Shown piece by piece: positions 31,384-43,493 of a stretch of 64,000 nucleotides of DNA (positions are counted from its first letter, which is position 1; each line of letters opens with the position of its first letter). Position numbers and translations under genes: made by a program. The stretch is from the NCBI RefSeq assembly GCF_963576675.1, contig NC_088918.1, positions 38,845,501 through 38,909,500 on the forward strand, read 5' to 3'. The notes under the pieces were generated by a model. It was not told the origin of the DNA and searched no databases. It saw only the letters and a list, made by a program, of their open reading frames with translations. Source of the stretch: Euphorbia lathyris. Lineage: Eukaryota > Streptophyta > Magnoliopsida > Malpighiales > Euphorbiaceae.

Positions 31384-34061
31384 TCACTTGGCCAAATGCC
31401 AAGCATCCATAATCTCCTCTAACGACTGCCTATATACAATCGCAGCATCCTCGTCCAGATGACTCATGTGATCCAACACAGTTTCACCCCAGCCAGATAA
31501 TCGACTAACCCACTGTAAAAAAGTAAAGAACAAAAAACAAGGTTAATATCATTTCACATTTCAGTAAATATCATTTCACATTACTAGACCAGTAAAGAAA
31601 AACCAAAAATAACTTACAATCTCACTGTTTGAGCGAGTATAAACGGCCGGTTCGGGTGCAACAATCTCCGGAAGTAGACGAGGGTATGAGTGACGGGTGT
31701 ACCAATGCATGTACTGATCCTCACAATCTGATGGAGTATGTGCTGGAGTGAATACAGACAGTATAAGGACGGACGACTGGGGAAAAGAGTCCCAAATACC
31801 CTGCACCATCGCAGCTGGCACCTATACACGATACTTCAAACTGGTCCACGGGCGAACAGCCTTAGAAGGCTGCAATATCGGTCTAGGAATGGTCTGCACA
31901 TGTCCAAGCTGTCGAAGGCATCGCCCCAGCATGTACGGCTCGATCACATCCCGATACCGTATCCATCCAGAATATAGAGTCCTCGGGGTCTCAGTAATGG
32001 CATCAGGGCCATACGGCATCCACATGACCTACAGATGTATAAAATTACATTAACACATACAAGTAATACACAAATTTGTTTTAATTGAACAGTATTTATA
32101 ATTATAAAGCAAGTATACCTCATCTGCTGTCAACACATCAAGCCGGGCACGAAATGCTCTCAGCCGCTCATCGCTCTTCTCCATCGATATAGATGGCCAC
32201 AACGAAGCCCTAGGAAGATCCGGGTCAACTGTAACTGCCTCTCGATGTGGCCTGAAGCAAGGAAAATACTCGTAAATCCAGGACTGGAGCAATGTCATAC
32301 AACCCGTCATCTGCCCGCAATCTCCTCTGGTAGCAATACCAAGATGACGGTATAGATATGCTAGTGCAGCTGATCCCCAAGAAAGTCCAACGGCTCCAGC
32401 CGCCGAGTCCTGCACCTCTAACAGACAAGAAGGTCGGATGCGGTCACCACTCTTGTCTATGAATAAGGTGGAACCGAGCATCAGCCACGTCCAAGCTATA
32501 GCCTGGGTCTCAGGAATCCGATCACCTCTACAGTGCTCCATGACGGAAGCGGCTCGTATACCACCAGAAGCATAATGACGGGCATCTAACTGAACCCGAG
32601 TCATCCCAAACAAATCCATCACGCACTCCTTAAGCTCATCAATAGTCGCATCAGCAGTCACCATGGCACCATCTACGGGGATGCGCAATATCTCCCACAC
32701 ATCATGCATCAAAATGGTCATCTCACCAAATGGCATGTGAAATGATGACGTGTCTGGCTGCCACCGCTCTACAAATGCCGTGATCAGAGCAGCATCTATG
32801 TGACTGTGCATAATACCAGGTAAATGGAACAAGCCAGATGACTCGATATGCGACTGAATCGTCCGGGAAGAACCATTGTACCATAATCTCAGCTTCGTGC
32901 AATACCCTGATCTGGTATAACACCTAAGGACGCCCCTATCCTGACCGGCCCATATAGCACATGCAATATGTCCCAAAAAGCTCGAGATCACAGCACCATC
33001 AAATGGACCCCCGGGGACGGGGTCCTTCACAACCCAGTCATCCTCTACACTCCTCGATCGATTGCTGCTACCTGAAATTACAGCAAACGGTTTACATTAA
33101 TTTTTTAGTATATTTTTCAATAATAACGATTAACACAAATACAAATAAACACATTTTTAAATTTCTCTTACCAGAAGAAGATGCTGCGGTAGAAGAAAAT
33201 CGTCCGTCTCGACCCCTCGTCACAACGCCACGATCTATGGGGATAGTATCAGCACTAGGACGATGCATAGAAGCATCCCCGTCCATGTCTATATCATCCG
33301 CCTCATCCCGTCCCTCAGCACGCTCCGCCTGTGCAGCATGTGCCCTCCGGGCGTCCGCCATGAACCGCTGCTGCTCCTCCCGGTCCCGCCGAGCAGATGC
33401 AGTAACAGGACGTGAAGACGTGCGTCTAGGGTCAGCTCCCTCCTGATCCTGTAATATTATTTATTTATAAGGTATATTCAATTTAACATAATTTTTTTTT
33501 CTATACGTTCGGGTCTGCCTACGCCCGGTCCGTGCAATTTTTTTAAAAAAAAATTCAAAATTTGCCCCTTTTTGGCCTGGACGGGTGGTTTACACCACCT
33601 GCCCTATGGTCCAAACGGGTGCGGCGCACCAGTCGGCCTTAGGGCCGACCAGTGCGCCGCAAACGTTTGGCCCTTAGGCCAAACGGGTGGCTCATGCGCT
33701 CCACCATAAGGTGGAGCGCATGCGTTGTACGCGTTCCACCTTAAGTGGAACGCGTACGATGAGCGACCCACCCCATGGTGGAGCGCATGCGCCGCGCGTT
33801 CCACCTTACGATGGAGCGCGTGCGCCGTGCGATCCACCATAGGGTGGATCGCTCGACACGCTCCATCTCCACCTACGGTGGAACGCATAGTTCATGCGTT
33901 CCACCGTAGGTGGAGATGGAGCGTGTCGCCCGCCTAGGCCAAATTCTGGGATTTTAATCCCGAATTTCGGCCCGATTACTCACGATTTTGATAATTTTTT
34001 TTATGGAAATACTTACCGTAATACCCATGTATCCTTTGCCGATGCCTCCTCTTCGTGCCAT
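31384..34061 (-). pseudogene. MAIN-like plant mobile domain (PMD) gene of MULE-1; one stop
   Basis: Five minus-strand exons, 34061-34017, 33448-33172, 33071-32119, 32028-31618 and 31512-31384, join in frame at GT-AG sites for 605 codons. The core reads LITAFVERWQPDTSSFHMPFGEMTIL-type sequence, then WLMLGSTLF, DKSGD and LAYLYRHLG, and ends with the C-terminal PMD block MWMPYG...YMLGRCLRQLGHVQTIP. This is the aminotransferase-like PMD shared by MAIN, MAIL1 and transposon-encoded copies. Host MAIN/MAIL1 are nuclear and affect silencing and expression of transposons and genes. A TAG at 31824-31822 (codon 494) cuts the protein; exon 5 beyond it is intact. Intron 1 contains the right hairpin array. 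Convergent with the transposase. Confidence 0.85.
33590..33935. repeat. Right hairpin array of MULE-1
   Basis: A chain of GC-rich inverted repeats such as CTCCACCATAAGGTGGAGCG, GCGTTCCACCTTAAGTGGAA and GATCCACCATAGGGTGGATC. The cores (CCACC, 3-6 nt, GGTGG) resemble the left array although the flanking words differ. It lies in intron 1 of the PMD gene. Confidence 0.88.
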
Positions 34062-34400
34062 CTCGTTTTTGGTCGGTTTTTTTTAGAATGGAAAATAAGT
34101 TGAGAGGATTTGGAATTTTCAAAACTTATATTTGAAATAATGAGAAGGGTAAAAAGGTCAATACAGGGCGGTGAACCGGAATTTTAGTGCGGTATATAGT
34201 CGCCCACATAGAATTTGATTGAGTAAGAGATGAAACAGAAAAAAGATAATTAGAAGCAGACTGAACACATAAAATATTATCAAGTGAAAGATCAGTAATA
34301 TTATATCTTAACTATTCACTCCCACTAGACCTTCATAAAAATAGAAAAAAGGGTATTTATTATTCCATTTCTCGTGTTTGAGCACATTGAATGATCAACT

Positions 34401-36408
34401 ATGAACCAATCAACTATTTCTCCACCCCTCAACTTTCACAGACATGAACCTGAACTTATAACTCCGGCTAAGCCCACTCCTCATGAATTCAAGGCATTAT
34501 CAGACATAGATGATCAAGATGGTCTCAGATTCCAAATTCCTGTCATTCAAGTGTATCCATACAATCCTTCTATGGAAGGGGTAGACCCTGTTAAGGTCAT
34601 AAGAAAGGCAATTTCTGAAACACTTGTATTTTATTATCCATTTGCAGGTAGGCTTAGAGAATTATATCCTTCGAGAAAACTTATAGTCGAATGCACTGGC
34701 GAAGGTATCCTATTTATTGAGGCTGATGCTGATATTACTCTTCACCAATCTGGAGATTCATTTCTCCCTCCGTTTACCTACTTGGAGGATCTTCTTTTTG
34801 ATGTCCCTGGCTCCAATGGAGTCCTCAATTGCCCGTTATTGCTTATTCAGGTATATACATGTATGATTCATTAGGTTAAATTTGTCGGCTTTTATGTTGA
34901 TTGGTTAAAATCGGGTTCTTGATAACCGAGTATTTGAACTTTGTACACGTGTCCAAATGTTTTGGTGAATCTCCTTTATCAATCTGTAAAACAGAATGGT
35001 AGGTCAGAAGGGCCAGAGTCGGGTGAACCCACTCCGATGTCTAATTCAGTTGATGATTTATAGTTAATGTAGTGTATCTTTTATATATATATATATATAT
35101 AGGGTTTTAGGCCAAGGTTTTTATAAACTAGAAATCCTTATGAGGTGAAGATTTCCGTCTCCCATAGGGGATTTTTGTTCTAAGGGAATCCTTTGTCATG
35201 TGAAAATTAGTGTTCCTCCAATGTTCCTTTGTTTAAAAAGGAAATAGAAGCTTCTAAGACCGCTATTAGGCATGTTCCATTGTACCGTGTATTCATCTAA
35301 AGAGATGGTGCAAATATCATGTATTTGATGTCATTTTTGTATGATATCAACATGATACTATAATCTTTTAAAACAAGTTCGGGTGTTCAAATAAAACATA
35401 TATAATTAAACGCAAAGTATTAATATTTTATTGGTTGAGGTATAATGTAACATTAAAAACTCTACGGGGTTACTTAATTGGTTTCTCGAACTTAAATGGC
35501 AGGTAACACGTCTGAAATGCGGTGGTTTCGTTTTGGCTCTTCGACTCAACCACACAATGAGCGACGGGCCTGGTTTAGTACAATTCATGTCAGCTGTGGG
35601 AGAAATTGCAAGAGGGAAACAAGTTCCATCCATTGTTCCAGTATGGGAAAGACATATTCTTAGTGCTACAAATCCACCAAATCCAACATGCTTTCATCCT
35701 GAATACGAAACTTCTAATTACACAAACAATCAAGAGGTCGAGGATCATGATCATGTCCATCGATCATTCTTTTTCGGATCCAAAGAAATTTCCACCGTTA
35801 GAAACCTCATTCCTCCTCATTTCCAACATTGTTCTACTTTTGAAATATTAACAGCATGTATGTGGAGATGTCGTACTATTGCACTTCAACCAAACCCAAC
35901 ACAAATTATGCGTATGACATGTGTTGTTAATGCACGTTACAGAGGGTTTAACCCGCCATTAATACCAGAGGGGTATTACGGCAATGGTTTTGTACTTCCG
36001 ACGGTGACATCAACCGCTGAACAACTCATCGGAAATCCAGTGGAATATGCATTAGAATTAATAAGAAAGGCCAAACAAGGTGTAACGAGAGAGTACATAC
36101 AATCGGCGGTGGATACAGTGGTGAGTAAGGGTAGGTCTCACTTTGAAGAGGAAGGGACTTACATAATGTCGGATACTAGAGGTTTAGGGTTTAGAGAGGT
36201 GGATTTTGGATGGGGAAATGCTATCTACGGTGGTCCTCCTAGAGCTATTCCGGCAATGGCAAGCTATTATATTCCATATCAGAACAGGAAAGGAGAAAAT
36301 GGAACTCTTTTGCTTCTTTGCTTGCCGGCAACATCTATGGAAATATTCATGGAGGAGTTAGATAATATGTTGCAGCAAAACCCCAGAAACATTAAACCCT
36401 CCCTTTGA
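34401..36408 (+). CDS. BAHD acyltransferase, benzyl alcohol O-benzoyltransferase-like (copy 2)
   Basis: Exons 34401-34850 and 35503-36408 join at CAG|GTATAT and CAG|GTAACA in phase 0 to encode 451 residues. HxxxD is HTMSD at residues 167-171 and DFGWG starts at residue 384, followed by [15 protein letters not shown]. Sequence and intron position match copy 1 closely, so they are paralogues from a tandem duplication. It lacks the acidic loop of copy 1 (here [17 protein letters not shown]). The block [17 protein letters not shown] resembles benzoyl-CoA:benzyl alcohol and anthraniloyl-CoA:methanol acyltransferases; the exact substrate is inferred. The intron is 652 bp. The proximal promoter is only 195 bp because MULE-1 ends at 34206; TATA-like CATAAAAATA lies at about 34335. 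No lesion is seen. Confidence 0.92.
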
Positions 36409-38491
36409 TTACCACATTTACTTTCTCTGCTGAATTGCTATTTGGTAATAATAAAATATTAACATTTCATATGATATGATATGATATTGAAGCATATTAC
36501 GTGTAAGAAAAGTGGTATTATTTCTTACACGTAATCAACTTAAATATCGAATAGAAAGTATTCTGTTTAGTAGTATATTATATTGTAGACTGCATGTACA
36601 TGAATAAGTTTAGTAATAAGTTTGTACTAAAGTATGAATGATTTGGACGTTTAATAATAATTTATGTTCATGTATATCTATGATTGCATAGATATCTAGT
36701 ATTAGATTTCTTTTAGTGAAAAATTAATTCAATTAAACATCAGCATCAACTAAGAATTTGAGGGAATCATAAAACCAAATTCACATATTTATCAATGAAC
36801 TACGATGCCTAGCTAATGTATGAGCTTACGAATCATTAAACAAAAGCAATTGATGCATTACTTAAACTATATCTCCAAAACATAAACTGTTACTGATAGC
36901 GAAAATTGGGCGTGGAATTGAAGGTGTTTGTTTCATCTTTTCGGAGGAACGTTTAGCGTTGTTAGATTTATATAACCGTAGCGTTTAGCATTTTCTTTGG
37001 AAACTGCAGCGTTTTGGAGCGTTTCACGAAAAATTCATATTTTGAGTTTTTCATAAAAGAGTTGTTTATAGTTACATGTTATTACCAAAATTATCATTTT
37101 TATTTCCACAAAATATGTTTATTCTTTAACATTATTTATATTTCTACGACATAATTACCGGAAGAACAATGTTTTACTGCGTTCAATAAATTTTTTTATT
37201 TTTTATATAGATTATTTTTATTAATTTGTGTAACACATTTTTTATTTTATAATAGGAATACCCATAACATTTGCAGCTAGGAGCAATCTTACCTTTAACG
37301 TCTAAAATTGTGCAACTATATCCCTAATGTTGGCCGCCAAAAGCAATTTTATGGGTATTTTTTCACATTTTCTTTTTTATAATTTCATCGTTGATTACTT
37401 TAAAACATGTTCATTTTAGACATTTTAAATCCGAACAGCAACAGTTCAATATAATTTTACCAAACACTAGTAATTAAACCACTAATAATAAACAGCTAAT
37501 TGCAACGACAAACAGCTAACAGCAACCGTAACAGCTATTAGCTAACAGCTGAACCAAACAGGCCCAGAATCAATGTGTTTGGAGTGAGTTATTGGCAATA
37601 AACTAAGCTGGTTGGATCCTTCTATCATAAAAGTGTTGCTTAAAATAGTTTTGTATATCATTTAATTGAAGATGCAATTGGTGTAAAGAAAAAAAAAATA
37701 TGTACATGTGACAGTAACTAATTGATTATGTATATTGCTTCTGGAGTATTCTAAAATATTTCTAACTGTTCTCACAGATTTGTTTGACTGTGTTTCCATT
37801 ATATTTTTTTTTCAAGTAGTCGGGTCAGGTTATTCGGATCAAGTTCAGGTCACGGGTGATCCAAGGTTATTTTCTAATTTGCCTTTTTGTCCAATGGCAT
37901 TTTTGTCCGGAGGTATTTTTGTAATTTTATTTTTGAAAATTATGTTTATTTTGTAAAAGAAAAGGAAAAAAGTGGGCAGGTGGTAAAGTTAGAATGATTT
38001 AGAGGAAGTGGAAATGAGAAGTTAAAGAGAAGGTGATTGGTTTTTGAGAAGTTACAATAAGTGGGAAGATAAGAAGAAATTGTACCCAATAACTTCCCAG
38101 GAGCAGTTAATTCTACAAGCTATATATATATATATATATATATTACTTGTGCCTCAATTACAGACCCTAACCAATCAACAAATCAACCCGACAACCAAAT
38201 TACAAACCTAGAGTCTCAAAATAAACGACAGAGCTTAGACCTTAAAACTTAGGTAGTCCAAATTTAGATTTTCCTTTAGCTGTACTTAACATTAAGCACT
38301 CACTACAAAAAAAAAAAAATCAAGTATATGGGATAAATAAGTGAGGACAATATAATATATTGTTCTCAACTATGTTTTAAGAATAAATGCGGGTGACTAC
38401 TAATCTAATTGTCTCATTTGAGTATATTTTAACTGCATTAGGAGATCTTTTTAAAAAAAAAAAAAAAATACTGTATTAGGAGATAAAATAT
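36409..38491. other. Region downstream of BAHD copy 2, no gene
   Basis: AATAAAA near 36449 may be the polyadenylation signal of the BAHD gene. 37270-37345 is a fragment of the foldback family at 10660-10790 (ACGTCTAAAATTGTGCAAC). 37440-37566 is a MITE end finishing GCTGAACCAAACAGGCCC. TA microsatellite at about 38121-38143. CACTACAAAAAAA at 38301 resembles a CACTA-type end but has no partner. No coding region is visible. Confidence 0.5.
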
Positions 38492-38850
38492 GGATTTTTC
38501 CTAAAAATAATGCCTATTTTGACATTATTGATAACAGTAAAGCCGGGTTAAACTTATTGCACACTGTAATGCTAAAAAGTTTAACCCGGGTTAGTTGAAA
38601 CCGGTGATCCATTCACCGGTTTCGTAAGTTGTGAAGACCCCGGTATTTCATTTACCGGGGTCACTGCCATGTCTGCCAAAAGCAGACATGGCAGTCTGGA
38701 GACCGGTGAATGATTCATCGGTCTCCTGAAACCGGTGAATCATTCACCGGTTTCATAGGCGTGCGAATCTCACTTTAGTGAGATTCGCACGCCAACTCTG
38801 CTTCCTCCTTTGGAGAAGCAGAGTCCGTGAAGGGGCAAAATGCTATTTTG
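38492..38850 (+). repeat. Left terminal inverted repeat of MULE-2, hairpin chain
   Basis: A run of hairpins: GAAACCGGTGAAT/ATTCACCGGTTTC (repeated), GCCATGTCTGC/GCAGACATGGC, GGCGTGCGAATCTCAC/GTGAGATTCGCACGCC, ACTCTGCTTC/GAAGCAGAGT and GGGGCAAAATG/CATTTTGCC-like. The right arm has the same order with one segment (CATGTCTGCC hairpin) deleted. Confidence 0.92.
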
Positions 38851-38897
38851 CCATTTCAATTCCGAAAATTATAAAAACTTACCATTTTTTCATTCAA

Positions 38898-38907
38898 TTT
38901 ATATATA
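38898..38907 (+). promoter_or_regulatory. TATA box of the MULE-2 transposase
   Basis: TTTATATATAC is followed by a CT-rich leader (38912-39010) with repeated CTCTTC words. Leader exons probably run to 39123 (AAAG|GTATGT), 39204-39235 (CAG|...ACAG|GTATGT) and from 40390. Confidence 0.55.
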
Positions 38908-39450
38908 CACTTCATTTTCACTCTTCACTCTTTCTTACTCTTCAATTTCTACTCTACACTCTTCAAACTTAACTCCTCAATTTTCAAAGCTTACTCTTCC
39001 CTCTTTTCTTCAAAAAACTCTTCCCTCTTCATTCCTTTTCTTATTCCATTATCTTATACACAACTAAATTCTCCACTTTTCGTTCCACAATCTTGAAGAA
39101 TTATTTTCGTAAAAATATCAAAGGTATGTATTTTAATTTATTTGATTTCGTATAAAATGTTGTTATTGATTTAATTTATGAACTTGTGTTATTGTTTTTG
39201 CAGTTTAAATATTTTCTGTGTTGCTCTAAAAACAGGTATGTATATATACGGTTAATTTATATTTAGTTATGTTGTTACACTATTGTTAGATTAAATCAGT
39301 ATTTTTGTAAAGTTAGATAGTATTAATTTTTTTTTTTATGTAATTAGATAGTATTAGTGCTATTATTTTATATATATTATTTGTATAATTGAATTTGTTC
39401 TTCATTCAAGTAGTATATAACTAGATAACTACTAATAAAATTATCCATAA

Positions 39451-40270
39451 AATTAATAAATGTAGGTAGTCACTAAAATTATTCATATTGTTATTATTTT
39501 GTATGTATTATTTATATTAATAGTCAATATATTATTTAATTTAATATAATTGTATAAAATTAAAGTAATACCACCCATAAAATTAATAAATGTAGGTAGT
39601 CAATAAAATTATTCATATTGTTATTATTTTGTATGTATTATTTATATTACTAGTCAATATATTATTTAATTTAATATAATTGTATAAAATTAAAGTAATA
39701 CCACCCATAAAATTAAAAAATGTAGGTAGTCAATAAAATTATTCATATTGTTATTATTTTGTATGTATTATTTATATTACTAGTCAATATATTATTTAAT
39801 TTAATATAATTATATAAAATTAAAGTAATACCATCCATAAAATTAAAATAATACTATCCATAAAATATACTATACATAATAACCATAAAATAATACTACA
39901 CAAAATACACATAAAGTGTACATAATATCTCATCCATAAAATGTCAATATATTATTTAATTTAATATAATTGTATAAAAATAAAATATTACTACCCATGT
40001 AATTAAAATAATACTATCCATAAAATATGACTATACATAATAATCATAAAATAATACTATCCATAAAATATACTATACCCATAAAATTAAAATCATACTA
40101 TCCATAAAATATGACTATATATAATAATCATAAAATAATACTATCCATAAAATATACTATACCCATAAAATTAAAATAATACTATCCATAAAATATTACT
40201 ACCCATTAAATTAAAATAATACTATCCATAAAATATACTATACATAATAACCATAAAATAAGAATCTTAC
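39451..40270 (+). repeat. AT-rich tandem repeats in the transposase leader intron
   Basis: Three copies of a roughly 130-bp unit (starting ATTAAWAAATGTAGGTAGTC near 39453, 39582, 39712) are followed by many copies of CCATAAAATA-type words to about 40270. All lie in the inferred leader intron 39236-40389. Confidence 0.85.
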
Positions 40271-40399
40271 CCATAAAATTGTAATGAATATAATAAAATA
40301 AAAATGTAGAGTGGATTTTTTAAACTTATAAGAATATTTTACAATATTTGATTATTTTTTTATATTATTTTAATTTGTATACTATGTAGGTATTTTAGA

Positions 40400-43300
40400 A
40401 TGACTGAATATACTAATTACATCATAAGTTGGGGAGGGGAGATGAGTTTTATTGGCGCCAGTTTTGAATATGATTGGTCTAGTGCATTAGCTAAGAATAA
40501 AAGACTGAAATTGAGAAGGAGACCATCATATAACAATCTTGTATCTCGGATCCGAGCAACTATTGAACTGAACAGTGGTGACAGAATAACCCGAATCGTG
40601 TACAAGTATCCTATCTTTGGGCAAGCTTCACTATCGTTTTCTCATATGCTTATTTCGAGCGACGACGATGTTGAATTCATTTACGATAATTTGAGCAACG
40701 TACCAACATATAATACTGTTGAGTTATTTGTTCAGTTTGAGAGAGTAACCAACGACGGACCCATGTCAAGTATGTTTCCTATAACCAATGAGTGTGTGAA
40801 TACTAATATCGGTTATGGGTCTACAACTGCTGGACCTAGCTATCAGCCAACATCATCTTTCTTATCACTAGGCACGAGAGAGTGGGACCAAGCCGGGCCA
40901 TCTTATGCTATTCCAAGTGGTGATTTCCAAGACAACATACATACTAATATTGGTTACCAATCCAACATAACTGCATTCCCTAATTACGATGTTGAAATAA
41001 ATCGACATGAAGTGGGCACAAGCGTAGATTATGCTGAACCTGATCCAGTAATTGAATATGGTCTCGATGATCTAGTTGAAAGTGAGAATGATGATGGATT
41101 GGATGTGGAGGAGGATTTTGATTATGAAGAATATGCCGATGAAGACGAAGAGGTGGAGGAAGATGTGATTGTGGATCATGAAGGAATGGTAGGGGGTGAT
41201 TATAGCACAATACCTTCAATTCCCGTTGTATCTTCATGGATAATGGATTTGAATGTAGCTCCAACTGATGTGCCTGAGTACTATGGTATCCCAGCAATTG
41301 CTCCTTTATCACCATTTACATTTCCAGGTCCTGCATATTCAATGATAGAGGAAGATCATGCATATGGGGAATCAAATGATACCGAAGAGATATGCGTATG
41401 GGATGGAGTTTCAGAGTTGAGAAAAGGATTAGTGTTTGCTGACAAAGAGGACGTTCAATCAGCTGTGAAGAAATATTCAATTAGTAGAAATGTTTCGTAC
41501 TCAACAGTTGAGTCCCAACCACACAAATTAGTCTTGAAGTGCTGGAAATCGGAACAAAATTGCGATTGGTGGTTAAGGGCACTTTTGAAGAAAAAATTAG
41601 GCTACTGGGTAATAAGTGTGTATCATGGTCCTCACACATGCTTTGGTTCAATGTTGACGCAAGATCATAATAAGCTTGATAGTAAAATGATTTCAAACTG
41701 CATTATGGATATGGTTGCAAAAGATCCAAGGTTGAGTGTCGGAGTTATACAAGCAAACATATCAAGACTCAATTCAAGTTTTGTATGTCTTATAAAAAGG
41801 CATGGTTTGGGAAAAAGAAGGCGTTAGAAAAGATTTTTGGCAATTGGGAAGAGTCGTACAACATGTTGCCTCGATACTTGAATGCCATGAAACATTATAA
41901 TCCGGGATGTGTTAGTTGCCTAGTAACTGATGAAACACATAATCAACAACATCAAATATTCAAACGAGTTTTTTGGAGTTTCAAACCGTGCATCGAGGGT
42001 TTCAAACATTGTCGACCTGTGATATTGATAGATGGGACATTTCTGTACGGTAAGTATAAACATACATTGTTGGTGGCAACGTCATTTGATGGCAAGAACC
42101 ACATACTTCCTATTGCATTTGCAATTGTAGAAAGCGAGAATCAGTCCAGTTGGTCATGGTTCATGGATTGCATTCGGAGGTATGTCACTCAACGCATTGG
42201 TTTAAGCGTCATCTCAGATCGACATGCTGGAATTTTGTATGCAATGTCCCAACCAAACTTGGGTTGGGCTGAACCGATGGCATTTCATATGTTCTGCCTC
42301 CGACACTTTGTCAGCAATTACAACACAGTTTCCATAAGACTGGAATTAAAAAACTTCTATACCGGGCTGGTACGTGTTAGTATATATGTTTCAAATGATT
42401 CCATCTTAATATGTAGTATATGTTTTCACAAAATGTTAAATTAACTTATTTAGGTGCACAAGCACAACCAAGGAAGTTTCAGAAGATAATGGATGCAATC
42501 AAGGCAATGGATGTAGCATCGTACAATTGGGCAATAGAGAGACCGATGGATCGATGGAGTCTGTCACATGATAATGGTGCACGGTGCGGGAATATGACAA
42601 TAAACATTGCAGAATGTGTAAATAGTGTTCTAAAAGGCATCAGACAAATGCATATACAAAGCATTGTGGAGCATACATTTGCAAAAATGGTGCATTACTT
42701 CGACTCGCGCAGACAGGTGTTTAGTAATTTGAAGGATAAAGGTGAGACATACACACCAGTTTGCAAGGATTTGTTGAAAAGGTATGGACAAAAGGCGAAT
42801 GGTCACACTGTCATTGAATACGACACTCAAACTGGGTTATGTCAGGTTCGGACAGCTTATGATCCCATCAAATAGAAAGGGAAGAACATCCAGAATGTTA
42901 AACTCCAGACTCGTGAGTGTACATGCTACAAATTCCAAAATTATAAACTACCTTGTTCTCATGCAATTGCAGTGTGCATGCACCTACACATAAATTTATG
43001 GCAATATGTTGACGTGACACATACATTGGCTGAGACTTTGTGTGTATATAACTATCCATTCCAACCGTTAGCTCATCAAGAATATTGGCCCGAGTTTAGT
43101 TCACCTAAAGTGCATGTTGATCCAAGGTTGAAGCGTAAGCAAGGACGACCTAAGTCAACAAGAATTAGAAATGAGATGGACTTGATTGAGATGGGTATGA
43201 CTAGTTATACCTGCAGCATTTGCAGACAAAGCGGTCATAATAAGAAGTCATGTCCAGAAAGAGCAGGCAACGTTGGAGGCCAAAATAGGATGCCCAGTTC

Positions 43301-43457
43301 TACCAGTAGTTATGTTTTTGAATATGTAGAACGCTTAGGATATGTTACTTATGTTATTTGTATGGATACATTATTTGTATGGATATATTATTTTTGTTGT
43401 TTTATGTTTATGTTGTATGGATTGCAACTTACGTTAAAACTTCCTCAAATATTTTGA
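40400..43457 (+). pseudogene. MuDR-type MULE transposase; frameshift and stop
   Basis: The first part (40400-41770) has a PB1-like N-terminal domain, a long acidic linker (many D/E, about codons 215-260) and the MuDR DNA-binding domain (LRKGLVFADKEDVQSAVKKY, WWLRA, HTCFG). A frameshift near 41770 moves the frame; MSYKKAWFGKKKALEK resumes at 41785. The catalytic part has LIDGTFLYGKY (first Asp) and VISDRHAGI (second Asp). A roughly 80-bp intron ends at 42453. The frame then meets TAG at 42873-42875 and continues in the same frame into a SWIM zinc finger (CTCYKFQNYKLPCSH) and a CCHC knuckle (CSICRQSGHNKKSC, about 43212-43254). The protein would bind the inverted repeats and catalyse transposition; two lesions disable this copy. 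Confidence 0.88.
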
Positions 43458-43493
43458 TTAATATTCATGTTTATATGCTTTGATTAATAGGAT

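Larger units (their letters stand above)
25878..34206 (+). mobile_element. MULE-1: Mutator-like element with FAR1-MULE-OTU gene and PMD gene
   Basis: An 8.3-kb element. The left end (GGGTATTGCTAAATACCGC, then TTCCGGTTCACCGC and ATTATACCCTT) is matched inversely by the right end (GCGGTGAACCGGAA, GCGGTATATAG, CGCCCA). Flanking 9-bp sequences AATAGAATT (25869-25877) and CATAGAATT (34207-34215) match at 8 of 9. Inside are: a four-exon transposase gene (+), a 41-bp tandem array, an unidentified ORF (+) and a five-exon PMD gene (-) converging on it. GC-rich hairpin arrays lie near both ends. The right end is only 195 bp from the ATG of the second BAHD gene. Confidence 0.88.

Noticed and set aside
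33604..33937. Short frames in the right hairpin array of MULE-1
   Set aside because: By-products of GC-rich inverted repeats; they lie in the inferred PMD intron 1.
38301..38320. CACTACAAAAAAA as a CACTA transposon end
   Set aside because: No second terminus, no 3-bp target duplication and no CACTA transposase nearby.
42873..42875. Programmed readthrough of the MULE-2 transposase stop
   Set aside because: A separate frameshift exists upstream near 41770 and there is no recoding signal, so simple decay is more likely.
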